Origin: Metopolophium dirhodum
Taxonomy: Eukaryota; Arthropoda; Insecta; Hemiptera; Aphididae
Assembly (NCBI RefSeq): GCF_019925205.1
Contig: NC_083562.1
Coordinates: 12,028,001-12,092,000 of the forward strand
Direction of reading: 5' to 3'
DNA: 64,000 nt
Made by a program: the position numbers and the translations under genes
In this document: positions 23,401 to 38,400 of the stretch, one piece after another
How positions within the stretch are numbered: the first letter of the stretch is position 1
How the letters are laid out: each line of letters opens with the position of its first letter
The notes under the pieces: model-generated
Told to the model about the DNA's origin: nothing
The model's database searches: none
Seen by the model: the letters and a program-made list of their open reading frames with translations, nothing else

Positions 23401-26400
23401 TTCAAGGTGAATACTAAAAAAAATTGTATTTTAACTAGTTTTCCAGGTTTATAATTCGATACTATATTTATGTAGGTACCTATATATCCTAAAAAAAGTA
23501 TTAATTTAGCCGATTTGCGTAGAAAACCACTGCGGAATAATTAACCTACAATCTAGCGTTGATTATAGAGCATCGTTAGGTGCTGCTGCTGTATATATCG
23601 TCCTAAGGTATAAAATGTAAATATATATAATATCACATGCACTAATTACTATCAATTTACAGCTGATACCTACAGATTGTTATTTAGACATTGGCAATAA
23701 TATATTTTACCACGGAAACATGAAACGAAGACAATTGGGACTACGGTCTTTTTCATCACTGTCGTTATAGGAAGTAAAAAAATACCTAGGTAAAATTTAA
23801 AATTGAGTTAATTTGTTCGTATTTTATATTATCATTATATTATTTCTAGTTACCTATCGTATTAGAATAGTTATGTATAGCAATATAAGAATTAATCTGC
23901 GTCGGATAAATATAACGAACACACTATATATTTTATAAATTAATTTTAATTTTCTTTCGGTGTTAATAAAACTATATCTGTAATCAAGAATAAAACACGT
24001 CGAGAACAAATACATATAATCAATCACTTGTTTTTTTACGACAGACGCGATGAATGTAAACATACCTAGGTATATCATATATGTAATATGTATTGGTATT
24101 GTTGTATATATTACTCAGTGGAATGCAGTACCTACCTACTCGTTATGCATGGCCGATCATAATAGTATACGAAATATTATACAAACTTAAGAAAGACTGC
24201 AGAAAAAGCAATGTTATAAATCTATAGAGTTCAAACATTTTATAAATACAAGAATAAGACAGTATTTTTATTGTCTTTATATCTGTGCTAATTGATGAAA
24301 GTAGGTTTTCTGTTTTCATACGTAGGATTCTCAAGGGGAAAAGCCGGAAGCAAGTCAGTTGTGTGGGCAGGTAGCTATAGGTACCTATAGATACGCGTTG
24401 CTGCAATAGGAAACTCGGTCAACTAGTTGAAAAACAATAACTGTTGTCGCGATCGTTCATCAGTTTTACTTTTTGCGAAAGAGGTGCGATGTGCGAACAA
24501 GACAATTGAAGTCGCTACTGTGTGTACACCTATACAATTTTTTCCTATGAATTCCTATAGGGAAATCTATTATAGAATATGTGTATGCGCAAGTTCTGTC
24601 ACATGCAAGCGTACTATAAAAATGTAACGCTTAATGAATAGTTAAGTAGAACGACACTAAGGATCATTCACGAATATATTAACTAGACAACTAGTTCTAT
24701 ATTTAAAAAAAATTCAAGGGCGGACTCATTATTCATGAAATTTTCCTCGAATTTATGTACATAACTGTAAGTAACTATATTAGTATATTAATTTACTGTA
24801 GTACATATATGACATGGTATTGTGTACAATAATTATTAAAAGTTAACTTCAAACAAACTTTGTTATGGAAAGACTTATACAAATTTAAGCAAACATATCA
24901 GTTAATAGATGGTATTATATGAAACGATTCTAAAAACAACAATAATAATGAATATACTATAGGCAATTATAGACAAAACCGTGGTTTTTAGTTCAATTTT
25001 AAATTTGTTGTTTTATTATATCTTATAATTCATATTGTGCATATAGTCAAAATTATGGCATGAAAGTATTTTTTACACAATATTCTCCAATCCTAACTTT
25101 GTTCAAGATTATATGCATATATAATTATTATAGGTTACACCAACTCAACGAATGTTCTATACATGATGTAAAAACCAACGTTCCTTAACTTTACTTAAAG
25201 TTTAATAAATTATATTATTTATACCATGTGGTCTTCCACAGAATATAAATATACTGATAGTGTAAGGAAAACGGGCGAGAATAATTTGAAGAACCGGTGT
25301 TTTTTAAATTCTAAACATTTTTGAGCTCGAGGCCATATTCAGTACATATTACAATATTTATATTTTAAAAACTGGTTTCAACTTACATATTATATCACAA
25401 TATCTAAATAATCACTGACGGATGAAACTTAAGTACTGCAGTACCTCTCTCAAATTAGAAGAAAGATAAGAAAACATATATTGGCCAGTATAATCAAAAA
25501 ACGCGTTCTGAAAGTTTTATATTAATGAATATAATAATATTATTAGTGTTGAAATAAAACCGTTTGAAAAGAAAAAAACCATAGCCAATGATTAAAATGT
25601 AATAGATATTATACCTAAGTCATGTATTGCAAGGAAAGTGGTATTTAATTAATTCTGATCCGCTATGCACGTCGTAGCGTCGGAGGTACCTTCACGTCTG
25701 CGATTTTTACGTTGATAAAAAAACCTGCTTCATTAACAAAAACGTGCTAGTGTCGGAAACAATAGTGTACCTACGCATATAATTAATATAAAAACAATAA
25801 GACTGATAATAATATAGTGGCAGTATTATAGTATGCCGATACCTATATACTATAAAGGTATTCGTAGATACATTACGACTGTTATTGGATATTGACAACG
25901 CGACTTGCATCCACACATATGTACAACGTGTAGAAAAATAATATTATGTTTAGAAGACTTCAATAAGTTAAATTGGGTTACTTGCCAAATATGCCAATTT
26001 CTATAAGATTTCTTACATAAGTGCAATACAAATATATTAAGTATAATAAACACAAAGGTATATTATATGCAATTATGTAAACAAATATTTTACTTCGTTA
26101 GCTAAGGTAAACGTTAAGTAAGGTAAAAGTAAGCTAGGCTTAATTAAGGTAAGAGTTTTAACTTATAATTTCCAATTTGAGAATAATAAAAGGAGCCAGG
26201 AGGATGATGTCCTATTATTGTAGTTATGGTGATTGGTGTCCAAATCTCAATTATTTCAGCCCTAAAAGTCAGACCTGTTCCATACGATGCGTGACATTTA
26301 ATGTGCATATTATAATATTATATTTGTATTTTATTTCATCATATCACAATAATATTATGACAAACTATACAATTCATCGCCTACACCACTGCCGCCTACT

Positions 26401-29400
26401 AACTTCAGTAGTCTGTAGTTATAACAATGGTTGAATGATGTAAAAATTTTGTTTTAATAACACTGACGAAATAATTTGTGTTGGAGACACGAAAAACACT
26501 TCAAGAGTGTACCTACGATTATCCAATGAAACATAGTTTTATTTGTATCTATATTAAACATATTTAATATGTAATATTCTATTATTATTAGACTGCAGGT
26601 ATGCTCTTTAGTCCGTCTATTTTAATTTTATATTTCCTATAATTTAACACAGAGACCTTATTGGTTTTCAAAATAAAATAACATCTTATCGGGTAGACAC
26701 ATCGAATTTTCGTACAACTTTCGAAAGAGGCGTGCTGTGAATTACATGGTTATAACAATATAATATTATATATTTATATGTAGAGTTTTGAATACAAGTT
26801 AGTTATATATGTATAACAATAATACTATAGTTTTCTTATCAGTGTTCAATGGTTCATATCGTGGAGTATTTATTACAAAGGAATTTATTTTCTGGTAATT
26901 TTTGTATAACGGTTATTTACCTACTATATACTGTAAACACAATAATAGAACTGCAAAATTAGAAATTTTTCATGTCACTAGAAATTGAAGAATGGGTCTC
27001 CCAAAGAAAAATAAATACGGTCGTGTAATAATATTGTCGATTTATTACGGTTTGTACGGTGCAATTGAGAATAGCCATCCCCTTATAATACCTATCTGGA
27101 CTATAGTAGGTTTAATATTCATGCAAACGTGTTTCGGTTCAATTGAATTCCATTTATATACAGTTTTACATGTGTACGGGCCCTAACTACTCTCAAATAT
27201 GTGTATACTAGATGTGAGTGTGTGCACGTGTGTGGTCACAAATCCAAATTACCCCCCATTGTGGGACAATCAAGGATAACCGTGGGATTTAATCTGCTGG
27301 TAACGGGCACTTCTATATAGAGGAAAATAATATTGAAAACGTATAATTTATATACAATTTCAAAAGGTACTGCCTCACAAAAGTAGAGTTTCAAATTTAT
27401 CGCATTGCATAACAATATAATTTCCAATGACCATCTGGTATATATAGTACATATATGCCCCGATAAGGTAGTTGTCGGCAATGTGAAGCGAAAGATAAAT
27501 CGAGAAAAATCCATCCGTCGTAGATGCACTTAAAAAAAACGTTTACATAACGAAGTATAAAGTACAATAATTATTATTCGAGATATTTTACATACCCTAT
27601 ACCTAGCTACATTATCGCATTATGTGTCGATAACTTGAAATACAAGATACTTAATCTGCGAAATACTTGATCTTATTAGCCCGCAAAAGTTTTGCAAAAT
27701 AATTGTTCTTGGATTTTTGAAGGATTGAATCTGATAAGTTTTCCGCTTACAAAATCACAATATTCATTGCGTACTTGCATCATTGTCTCAAAAATCATAA
27801 ATGATTTTACCCTATGTTTTTTTTTACGAAAACACCACTGTACATTACAATGGTATAATAATAGGTATATTTAAATAATATTATGCTGACCGACTGATAG
27901 AAACAAAACAATGTGTTTCTGAGGAATGATAGGTAGTGTATAGTCGTGTAGGTAGGTACTAAGAAACTCTAATATGCAGACCCCCCCCCCCCCCCGTCAA
28001 GTACAAACAATTTTTAAGTCGACAGTAGAAAAGTACGAATATTGTTATATAACAGTGATCGGGGACAAAAGAAAAATGTATATTGTGTGTGTGTGTTTAC
28101 AGTTATCTGAAAGCATTGTCACTTGCAATTCAAGTGAAACTGTATAATATACAATAAGACGATAATTCTCAGCGGTTTTAAGAATGTTAATACAGTCGAA
28201 TTTTATTGAGAAAAATAAAATGTTGACATTTTCGGTTTGATACTCCATACGCACGCTTGTAATCTGACACCTCTTTAAATTAACAGTATATCGTCTAGGT
28301 TAGATTTGATTATTTGATGTATAAGTAGTATTAAGCCGAGGTTTACGAATTAAAAAAATATTATATTTGTGATGAATTGCATCTCTCGTCATATTATCAT
28401 GTGGAAGTGGAAAAATAACGTTGGTTATAATATTTTTTTATTATTAAACAACTATCCGCGGCGTCTATGGCCATTGGATGTGACAGTACATTATTGTCCT
28501 TAAGTATATTTACATATTACATTAATATTTAAAAGGTGTACAAAGTAATTTAGTATTTAAAGCAAGACAAGATAGTAATAATTAGGAGAGAGGTTAAGTG
28601 ATTGGTATTGTTTACAATTTACAGTTTGTTTATAAGATTAGTTTGCTTGAGAAATTGTATGATCTTGTGTATATTGTTGGGGTCTGGATTGAGTGCTTCG
28701 GCGAGGTGGTTGGATATTTGGTATAGCCTTCTTTCATAGTCGTAAACTTTGCAATCGGTTAAGATGTGTTTCACAGTGAGGAGTGTTCCGCAGCATGTGC
28801 AAACTGGGGGGTCTTCCTTCTTCATTAAGTGAGAGTGTGTAAGGTGGGTGTGGCCAATTCTGAGGCGGTTTATAGAGGTCTCATGTTTTCTTGCGATGTT
28901 ATCTGGAGGAGGATACGGTAGGATGGTTCTCTTGATTTCGCTTAGTTTGGTTGACATTTCATTCCAATCCTTTTGACAGTGAATTAATGTATCCTTTTCG
29001 ATGACCCTCTTTATGTCGTCGAGGGAGAAAAAGGGTACGGAGAGAGAATATGGGGATGAGTGAGCGAGTTTGGCGGCTGTATCTGCTAGTTCGTTGCCGT
29101 CTATATTACAGTGGCCAGGGATCCAAGAATATGTGATGTTTTTGTCCTGTTGTTTTGCTATGTAGTGGGTGTTTTGGATTTTTCTGACGATATCAGACGG
29201 GGAATACAGATTTTGGAGGCTAGTAAGAGCGGAGAGGGAGTCACTAAATATTGTAATAATATTATTTTTATCATTGTTTCCACAGTCCCACGCGTGAGCC
29301 CAAATGCACTAAACAAATGATGACAGTGTCAACAGAGTTGACTAATGACAAACGAGTTTATTCTTCAAAACACCAGAAAACTCCCGGTCGAACTTTTATT

Positions 29401-32400
29401 TCCTCGCGCGCCGTTACGCCTTATAATATCAAACGCGCAATAGTGAACCGGTCGGTACACGGCAATATGTCATCGGATATCGTCGTCATCGCCTGTTGCT
29501 GCAGTTCACGGACATTCCGTCGTAACGTTACGATATCGTTCTCTCCGTCTCCATAATAATACCTTTCCTCGTTTCAAGATTTTTTTTTACTTTTTCAAAC
29601 ACACAGCCTACTCGCGGTATCCGGTATCTATAATGATTTCAGAAAGAAAGAAAACCTCTTCTGTATATTACACACACACACACACACACTTATATTTTAT
29701 TGTTATATATAATACAAAAAACGGGAGAACGCGTACAATATTATATACCAGAGTCTCCTCATTAGGGCACGCGGTGCAGCGTACGTACGACGCATTGCGA
29801 CACGTGTGCGCAACACGTCGTCTTATCGGTTAACTGGTTTCCATTGTCGGTTGTGAACCGTCGCTGACACTTATTTATATATATGAACGCTGCCCCATAG
29901 GTATACATAAACCCTCTCAGGTTGACGACGTGGACGTGTCGACTGTCGAAATTGCGACGGAAAAACGACATCAACCTATAATAATTATAATTATTATACC
30001 ATCCACGTGATAACCACGCGCGCTCCAGAGGTAGGTAAATGATTATATAGTCTGAAGTGTAATGGATTTCGAAAACTTCGTCTGCCACAGTTTTCTTATT
30101 GGCACAAATTATAATGTGCAAACAATATTGAGGAATAAAGTATCATGTTTATGTGTTAAAAACTAAATATTATATACATATAGGTACATATCACATATGT
30201 ATACATCTATATTATATAGTTAGTAGTTATCTTAGTTGACTAAATTCCACGCATGGTGTTAACATAGGCAAATATATCATATTATAGTTTATACCTATAT
30301 AACTTTGGAAATTTAGTTCCCTTTTAATCTAACGAAGGTACCTATTATATAATATACGATTTAGAGCTGAAAAGACGTTTTTGAGTTTTTGACTGCAGAG
30401 TGCGCTTGGTAATACATTATGTAAATACAAATTGTTCAATATTATATCAACCGTACAAAAAAAAAACTAGTTCCGACGTTGTGATGTTTTGAGAGACAAA
30501 CAGGTTACCACGGATCTTTTAAGAGACTTCGGTTCAGTAACATATACACGTGTGTACAGATTTAATGTATATTGTATATAGAAATTTATGTATGTATTAA
30601 ATTTACGGCCTGTGGTTCGAATGAATGTCTGAATGTATGTGGTGATGGTGGTGGTGTTCTGGTTGTTTAGTTTTTATGGATTATTTCCTGTGAAACCATA
30701 GTTAACTTCTAGCCAACTCTTTACGGCCACGGTCACAATAAGACGTTTTTTTTTTTGTTTTGTAGAACTGTGGTAATATCTGCAGTACACCGCGTTTCAA
30801 AATATACCTCAAGAACCTATATAATGAAGGTATTGTATATTATACATTATAGATAAAATTATATATACGTACGCATAGGAACACACGCTGGCCGCCACAC
30901 GTGGTATATAATTTATGATATGATTTTAACTTCAGGTTTAATACCGAGAATGGCACATTGCAGAATTTGAATGGGTTCCGTCATAAAAAAAAACATACAG
31001 GTCGTTAGACCACTGTCGGTTTTACAGTAAAAAAATATTTTATTATACACACTCGTGTATACGACACTTGTGAATCTTGTTTGAGAACATCGAAATTTGT
31101 AGCATATCCAAAACAGAAATACTAATTTAAAAATGTAATTAAATAATTTCTTAAGTAATAAACCAGTTTTTGAAAGAGCATATCTAGAATTATAAATATC
31201 ATTGAATTTTTGTTGAGGTTTTCAGCTATTTTCAGTTAATAACAAATACCTATGTACCTATTAAATACTTAAATGTTAATAGTATATATATATACATCTA
31301 GATATCTGATATAATATAGGAATTTGTTGAAAACCTTCTTCGTAAAGCACGATATATTGATAAACGAGCGCACTGATGTATATGTCTGTGTTTTTTCTTT
31401 TCTTGTCGAAAGCCGTTGCATTGCATCTTTGGAAATCACACGACATTATTTGATTATTATAATTTATAATAAATCACAATTTTAATTATTATGTAGATTG
31501 CGTTTGGTAAAAATGTTGATGCCAGAATGTTATGACATTAGGTCTTGCATTATTTAGTTTATTTTATTGACTATTAAGATTTATGACAATGACATTATAT
31601 ATATATACAAAGGTCAACCGGTCAACGGTATATTGTACTATATAATACAATAACATTTCAAAATATAGGCGACTCTATAATAACGTCACAAACCGTTTTA
31701 TTATAATACTGCCTATAAACTATCATATAACACACGCGTAGAATGATCTCTTGGATATGATCAACTGATCTATATTTTTGGCAAAAATAGTATTAATATC
31801 ATTACATAATATTATACTATTAGTTACGCGACCGTATTGTACACTAATTGTAGCGGCTACAGTATTATAAACTAATAATATTGTATGTCAATGATCAAGC
31901 ATAAAATTACATATGTATAGGTGTGTCAAATACAGGTTCAACAGTGATCGTGGTTTGAGGTCGAAAACCTCTGCACCAGCTGGTGGTGGTTTCGCGAATT
32001 GTTTTTTTTTTTTTTTTTGAACGTCACAAACGCAAAATATCATTACATTTATCATGATTGAGTCGTACGCATTGTATCATGCGTTTTAAGTACAGTTTGC
32101 GCTTAAATATTATTTCCAAGTTTTCAATTTAGTATGGTTTAAACTTTAAAGTACAGGTTTGATAGACGAAAGATTTACACGAAACAATAAAATATATTGC
32201 CTTGTGTCTTAACTCTTCTTAGTGACCTAATGTTACCGTACACTAATAGGGTACACATGAGATATACTCAGGTACATTATAAATGCATTAGAAAAAAAAA
32301 AATAAATCAAAACAAACATTTTAAATTAGGTGGTTTTTAAATTGTGTATAAAAATTAAAAACTCATCATTCAACGCTTAAAGGAAAATGATAGAAACGTG

Positions 32401-35400
32401 TTTTTAATTTATTATAATGAAAAGAAAGGAAACCAATTTATTTTAGGCTACTTATATAATATCATATACATATATGTACTGCAGTGACTCATGAATAGTT
32501 AAATCGAAAAATTATTTATAATTAAAGTGTCTATTTTTATTTAAAGTAACTATTTAAACAAACGTCTAACAAATAAACAACGTGTATTGCATATTTGCAT
32601 CATATTATAATAAACACGGAACACCGGTTACTCGGTTACGTGTGATCGAAATAAAAACAGGATTGGTGTAGGAAATGAAAAGAAAAATCGAAAGTACTCG
32701 AATAAAAAAACTATACGTTATCGCAGCAACACTAAATGTTACAAAAGTGGATTCGTGTGCAAATTTAGTTACAAGATTTTCAATTTTTTTTTTTCTTACA
32801 ATTGCGGTGTTGGTGTACCAACACGGTACCTACCGCCAATATCAAGGGTATAGTAGTGTACCATATGCGTAGGCATGTGTTTTAGCTAAACGGTTCCGAC
32901 GATGTCAGCGTTCGTCAGTAGTGGGTGGTCGCCACCGAACGGAAGAGAAAAATCGTCGTAAACACCACGCACGCACGCAACAACAATAAAAATAATAATA
33001 TCATTGTCGCGGTCGTCGGCGTCAACCGCATCAGTCGCGTGGGCACCGGGAAAACAATAGCACGCCGAGCCCCCGTGGTACACGAATTACGCGGCTGACG
33101 ACAAATTGCACATCTTGCCACCAGAATATTGTCGCCGTCTTCGTGGTAGTATATTATTATTTATTGTAGTACAAATTACAAAATGTATACCTACTTATTT
33201 TATTATTATATGGTTTCGTCGACACAGTTTTCCGCGGGCTGTCGCCGTGAGGTGTATTGTGTAAAAAGTGGTGAGGGTAAACGTTTAGTTTAGTACCAGA
33301 ATAGTAATCCTACTCTCGATTCCAAACCAAAGACGAAATATACAAACAATTAGGTACTACCCCTTTATAACGAGCATTAGCTTAATTCGGCAGTTAGTTT
33401 ATCTGCAGGAAGTCTAATATAAACGCATTTTTGATGCGCATTAAATATATTGTATTCGCGTGTAGTATGTCTACACGTTGGGGAAAGGGTCTCTAAATTT
33501 GTTTTCCTCTAGAGCCTCAACATTTTGATTGCAACGGTACCACGACAGCGAATCTATATACAGTCCCACCGATGGGGTGTGTGAAAAAAACGACGAAAAT
33601 GTTATATAATAATGTCGTTACATATAATTGTCATAGTTCATAGGATAAAACGATTTGAAACATTATTTGCTTACTTACTTACTTACTTACTTCTTTGTAC
33701 ATCAGATATTTTACGGCCGTTTGGGAAAATACCGTCAAAAACAAAACGATTTCGGCCTACCAATTATCAATTTATTAAATATGATGTGTCTGCAGACTAT
33801 CGTGACGGCAGGTTTTTAAGGGAAAGATTATACAATATAGATCCTATCAGCTATTATACATTTATCTATTGTCCACGAATTTTACCTCGTTCTACCGGAA
33901 ACCAATATGATGGTCTCTCCGAAGAAGTATCGTAATAAACATAATAATTTAGTTAAAACGTATTTAACGTTTACGAGGGCGGACCATCAACCACTCGCGT
34001 GGTCGGACATAAATACACGTAATGCCAATGCGTATAATATATTATCGTATACAAATCTCCGGGATATAATAATATGAATGTATATATATTGTCGTCGAGA
34101 TGATTTTCTAAAAATATTACGTGGACATAATAACATCGTAGCATAATATAAAAGAGCAATGGCTTGCACTTTGCGTTGAATTTTGGCAGGAAATAAAGAT
34201 CGGGCAAATTTTCAAGCTTCTCGTAAATCGCCAAATCGTCATGCGAACGTATAATAAAAAATTATGATAATATAAGCGCCAGTTTTTCATGATATATCGC
34301 ACATAATATAATATGATATATATATATACTAATATACTAATATACTATTTATATAATTTAAATAATAAATATAGTATATTATGCGTTATATAATCATTAT
34401 TCAAATATGTATATATACGAACATCACACATAATATGTGTTATATATATTATATATTATACATCATTGCATACGCATATTTACACCATGGCCAGTTGTAG
34501 TTGGTGATGCTGTTGTATGGTATATATTATTATAATATATATAACACTCGGAGATGTCCGACTATGCACCGCGTCTCGGTGACGGCGGGAAGAATAAAAT
34601 ATGTTTAAAAATAACGGACGCTCTCGTTTGACCGCGGCGGCAGGACACGGCGGCGTTTATCCGCGATCCGTACTCTATGCGCGGTCGTCATATTATTATT
34701 ATGTACTCATGTGCCATATAATAATAACATAATAACACGTCAGCCGCCCGAGAGTTGTATGCCTACAGTGCGATGATAAAAATTGATCGCGAGATCGTTC
34801 ACCGAGTGACTAAATGTGTTTTTGTTGTGAAAATCGAGATTTTTTACCGTAGGTATTACGCAAAACATTATCAAGTTATAAAAACGACTCGATTTCAGTA
34901 TGATTTTATATTGAGATTAAGCAAAGAAATCAACACGTACTATAAAGCGTCATAATATCGGGCGGCATCGGCCATCGCCTATCGACTACTGTATATATTT
35001 TGTAAATATTATTATAAAATGTACATAATATAACTATATACCTACCGGTATTATGTACATTATACGTGAAATTAAATTTTGTTTTTTTTTTTTTTTGCTC
35101 TACTGCAGTAAATAAAAAGTTGAGAAATCGATATCGATCTGAATTATATTATTATATCGCTATGACTAGAAAATCCTGAAAACCTCGTCCTATTTCATAT
35201 GTAGGTAAGTCGCCGTTTATATCTTGCGATGCGCGTTGCAGCGATGTTATAATAGTATGCAGCGCGCGCGCGGATAATGATCCGTCCAAAACCGCAAATA
35301 GAAATTCGGCACGAAACACGACGGCGGTTTCGTTTGCCGCAGGCCCACAGCGTAAGCTCACGCGAGTTCTATGCACGGAATCCGTAAATTTTTTTTATTT

Positions 35401-38400
35401 ATAGGTAACCTACTATATTATACGGCGAATTCACTCTAATCACAGCGATTGATAGCAAAATATATAGAAGGTACATTATATTTTATGTTTCGGTTATCGA
35501 GATTCGATCGCGCGGTCTCTCGTGATAATATTATAACACCGCTGTCGTCATTAAACCTGGGTATATTTTGACACAGACCATTAACAGCATCGTGACATTA
35601 TAATATTATTAACTTCTATCCCAGAGAAAGGAATTTCGGAGTATTAAAATCTATTAGAGCTGTGTGTGACGAATACGAAACTAACGAGTTACCACATATA
35701 CAAGCGTGCCTTGATAAATTATTAAATTTATAACATTATATTTATGTTATGTTTATTATACTACTCGCTGTGTGTTCATATCAGATAGTTAAACCGATTC
35801 AGTTTCATTAAAACATTATTGCTTATCGATATGCTTAAACAGAATCTGTCACGGATGACAAATTCAATATAACTATAATTATAGAAAATATGCCACATTT
35901 TAATGTTCTTGGATTCTTGCTTATATTCAACATCTTATCAAACAATGGAGAATGATGATTAATTTATCAACAAATCCAAATTAAATTAGTATAAACGAAC
36001 GTGAATAGTATATATCTATCGATGTTATTTTACAATGGACATGGTTTATAATTTATGACTATAACTCTAGACTGATCAAAGACAGTTAATTTATTGCAAA
36101 TACACCATTTTTTATTGTTCAAGAAAGAAAAAAAGACGATAAACAAAATAGTCGAAAAAAATCGATCATAATCGACATTTTAGAAATGCCAAAAATGTAT
36201 GTTATTAGTCAATACTTTAGAAAAATCTGATAAATTTAATTACATACCTACTTATCATATTTTATTTAGCATTTGTAACTGTTGTCTAAAGTCGTTATAT
36301 ATTTTAATAGTTCATTGATTATATTATAATAACGAAATGTATTTTGAATAAAAACATTATGTTATCTTGGCAAAAACTACTTAAATACAAATTACGATGA
36401 ATACGTCAGTCAATGTAAATGTATCGACCAGCAAAATATTTTAATAAATGTGATGGAGAAGGATTCTAATTTATATACTAACAAAATTCTGAACAATCAA
36501 GTAATAGCCAATAGGTACATATTACCCATTATGACATTTGATCTTATGGTTTATATTACGTTTTATTCTTAGGTACTCGGAGTAGGTACGGTACACATTG
36601 ATAGTTCTATCATATATAGGTCACAGCTTTGTATAATTGTATGACTCTATGACTCATTTTATAAAAAAAAACCCCCACAGATGAATTCTTATAGTTGTAA
36701 ATCGTAGTCGATTGATGATTTATACACTATATTTTATGACATGTATAAAAAATAACTTATTTAGAACTGTTAAATTCTGTGATAAACTCTAACCAAAATA
36801 AATAATATTTGATTTATCATCATTTTTCTACTGAATGAGTTTTAATAATGTATTTATATAAAATTTATTCGTTTTCTAGGCAACCGAATATTACTATATT
36901 GTATTATTTTATATTTAACTACAGTTACTAGTTAGTATTTGCTAACTATTAACCGACATTAGCTAAAAATTAAAATATTATTTTTGAAACAAATGAAACA
37001 AAATGGTACACGATTTATTAAAACTGAAGATACCACATGTGAATCTTATTGTGAAGGTGTTTTGACAATTGTACATCAAAATTCATGATTCAAAATATGT
37101 AGCATGTAGTTATTATTTGTCAATGACCAAATATAGACATAAGTCTGATATAGGTATAAAATAAATAATAATGATATAAAACAAATAATATTAATGGGGA
37201 AGACTTAATAATATTTTAGAGCTATTTACACTGATATATTAACGTTAAAATCGATCATAAAACCACAAAACGTTTTATAATTTACATAGAATACTAGTTA
37301 CTACTATTCTTACTTATTTCAATGTTTATAAATTATAAGTTAATATTATATACTTATAGGACATGTAGTACGTGAGTATTGAATTAAGAAATACAAATTA
37401 TAATGCACCATTATTATTTATTATAGTTTTGAGTCGACCGTTCGTTCATTGTGTTAAAAACGATTTATCTCGTAACAAACACGAACCTATGCCTAAGTTT
37501 TATCTCAATTTCTAGAAAACAGTTCGTTATCATTTGCGGAATACATCATCATCGGACGATAACCGCGAAAATCGCATTTTCTTCGTAAAATAATCGCATG
37601 GTACATATGTACGTCTTCTATTGTACTTCCGCAGATATAACAAATAGGTACTAGTAGTATAACAGTTGATTATGTAATACATAGTACAATAATATTAATT
37701 GTTATCTGGACATGTACTATATTATATTATTATATATTATGTGTAGATTTGATTAGCATAACAAATGGACTTTATATTAACATGGTATACACGCAGTGTA
37801 TATAATATATATATACATGTATTATGACAATTATTTTTTTTTATTAACAGCGACTATAGGTACGCATAGTATGCATACATATTACAGGAACCAGACGGTT
37901 GGCGGCGTCGGGGCCTCCCGGAACGCGGCGGGTGAAAGTGCGCGTTCGGTCAGATTATTATTTATTAGACGTGTATGTGGCCGGGTATTATTATACACCT
38001 ATGTATAATATGTACCTATTCTTATAATAATAATATACCTATATTGTATTATTGCGGTTCGATGTGTTGACGGTGGGAGGGGAAAAGGGAAGTGACTAAA
38101 CACTGCAGAGAGAGTCAGCCGTCGCGTCTGGTCGGCGTTCATAATATATAATAATAATATATAGTATATACCTACACGAAGACGAATCGATTATAAAACC
38201 TGACGAAAATACACGACTCATTGATAAAAATGAATAAAAAACAACAAATAAGAAAATAATTGTATAAACACGGCTGAAAAAAAATCACCGTCTATTGCGT
38301 AAGTTATAAGTAGTTTTATTTGTGTATAAAAAAAATGCCTTTGAATCGATCAGCGCCGTGTTTGCGTCAACCAAACAAAACGCTACAGACGACTGTAACG

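Noticed and set aside
29317..29556. 79-codon plus-strand frame in a CpG-rich patch beside the LINE
   Set aside because: No hydrophobic or domain pattern, and the composition explains the absence of stops.
33612..33935. 107-codon plus-strand frame
   Set aside because: Part comes from the TTAC microsatellite. The rest has no coding character.
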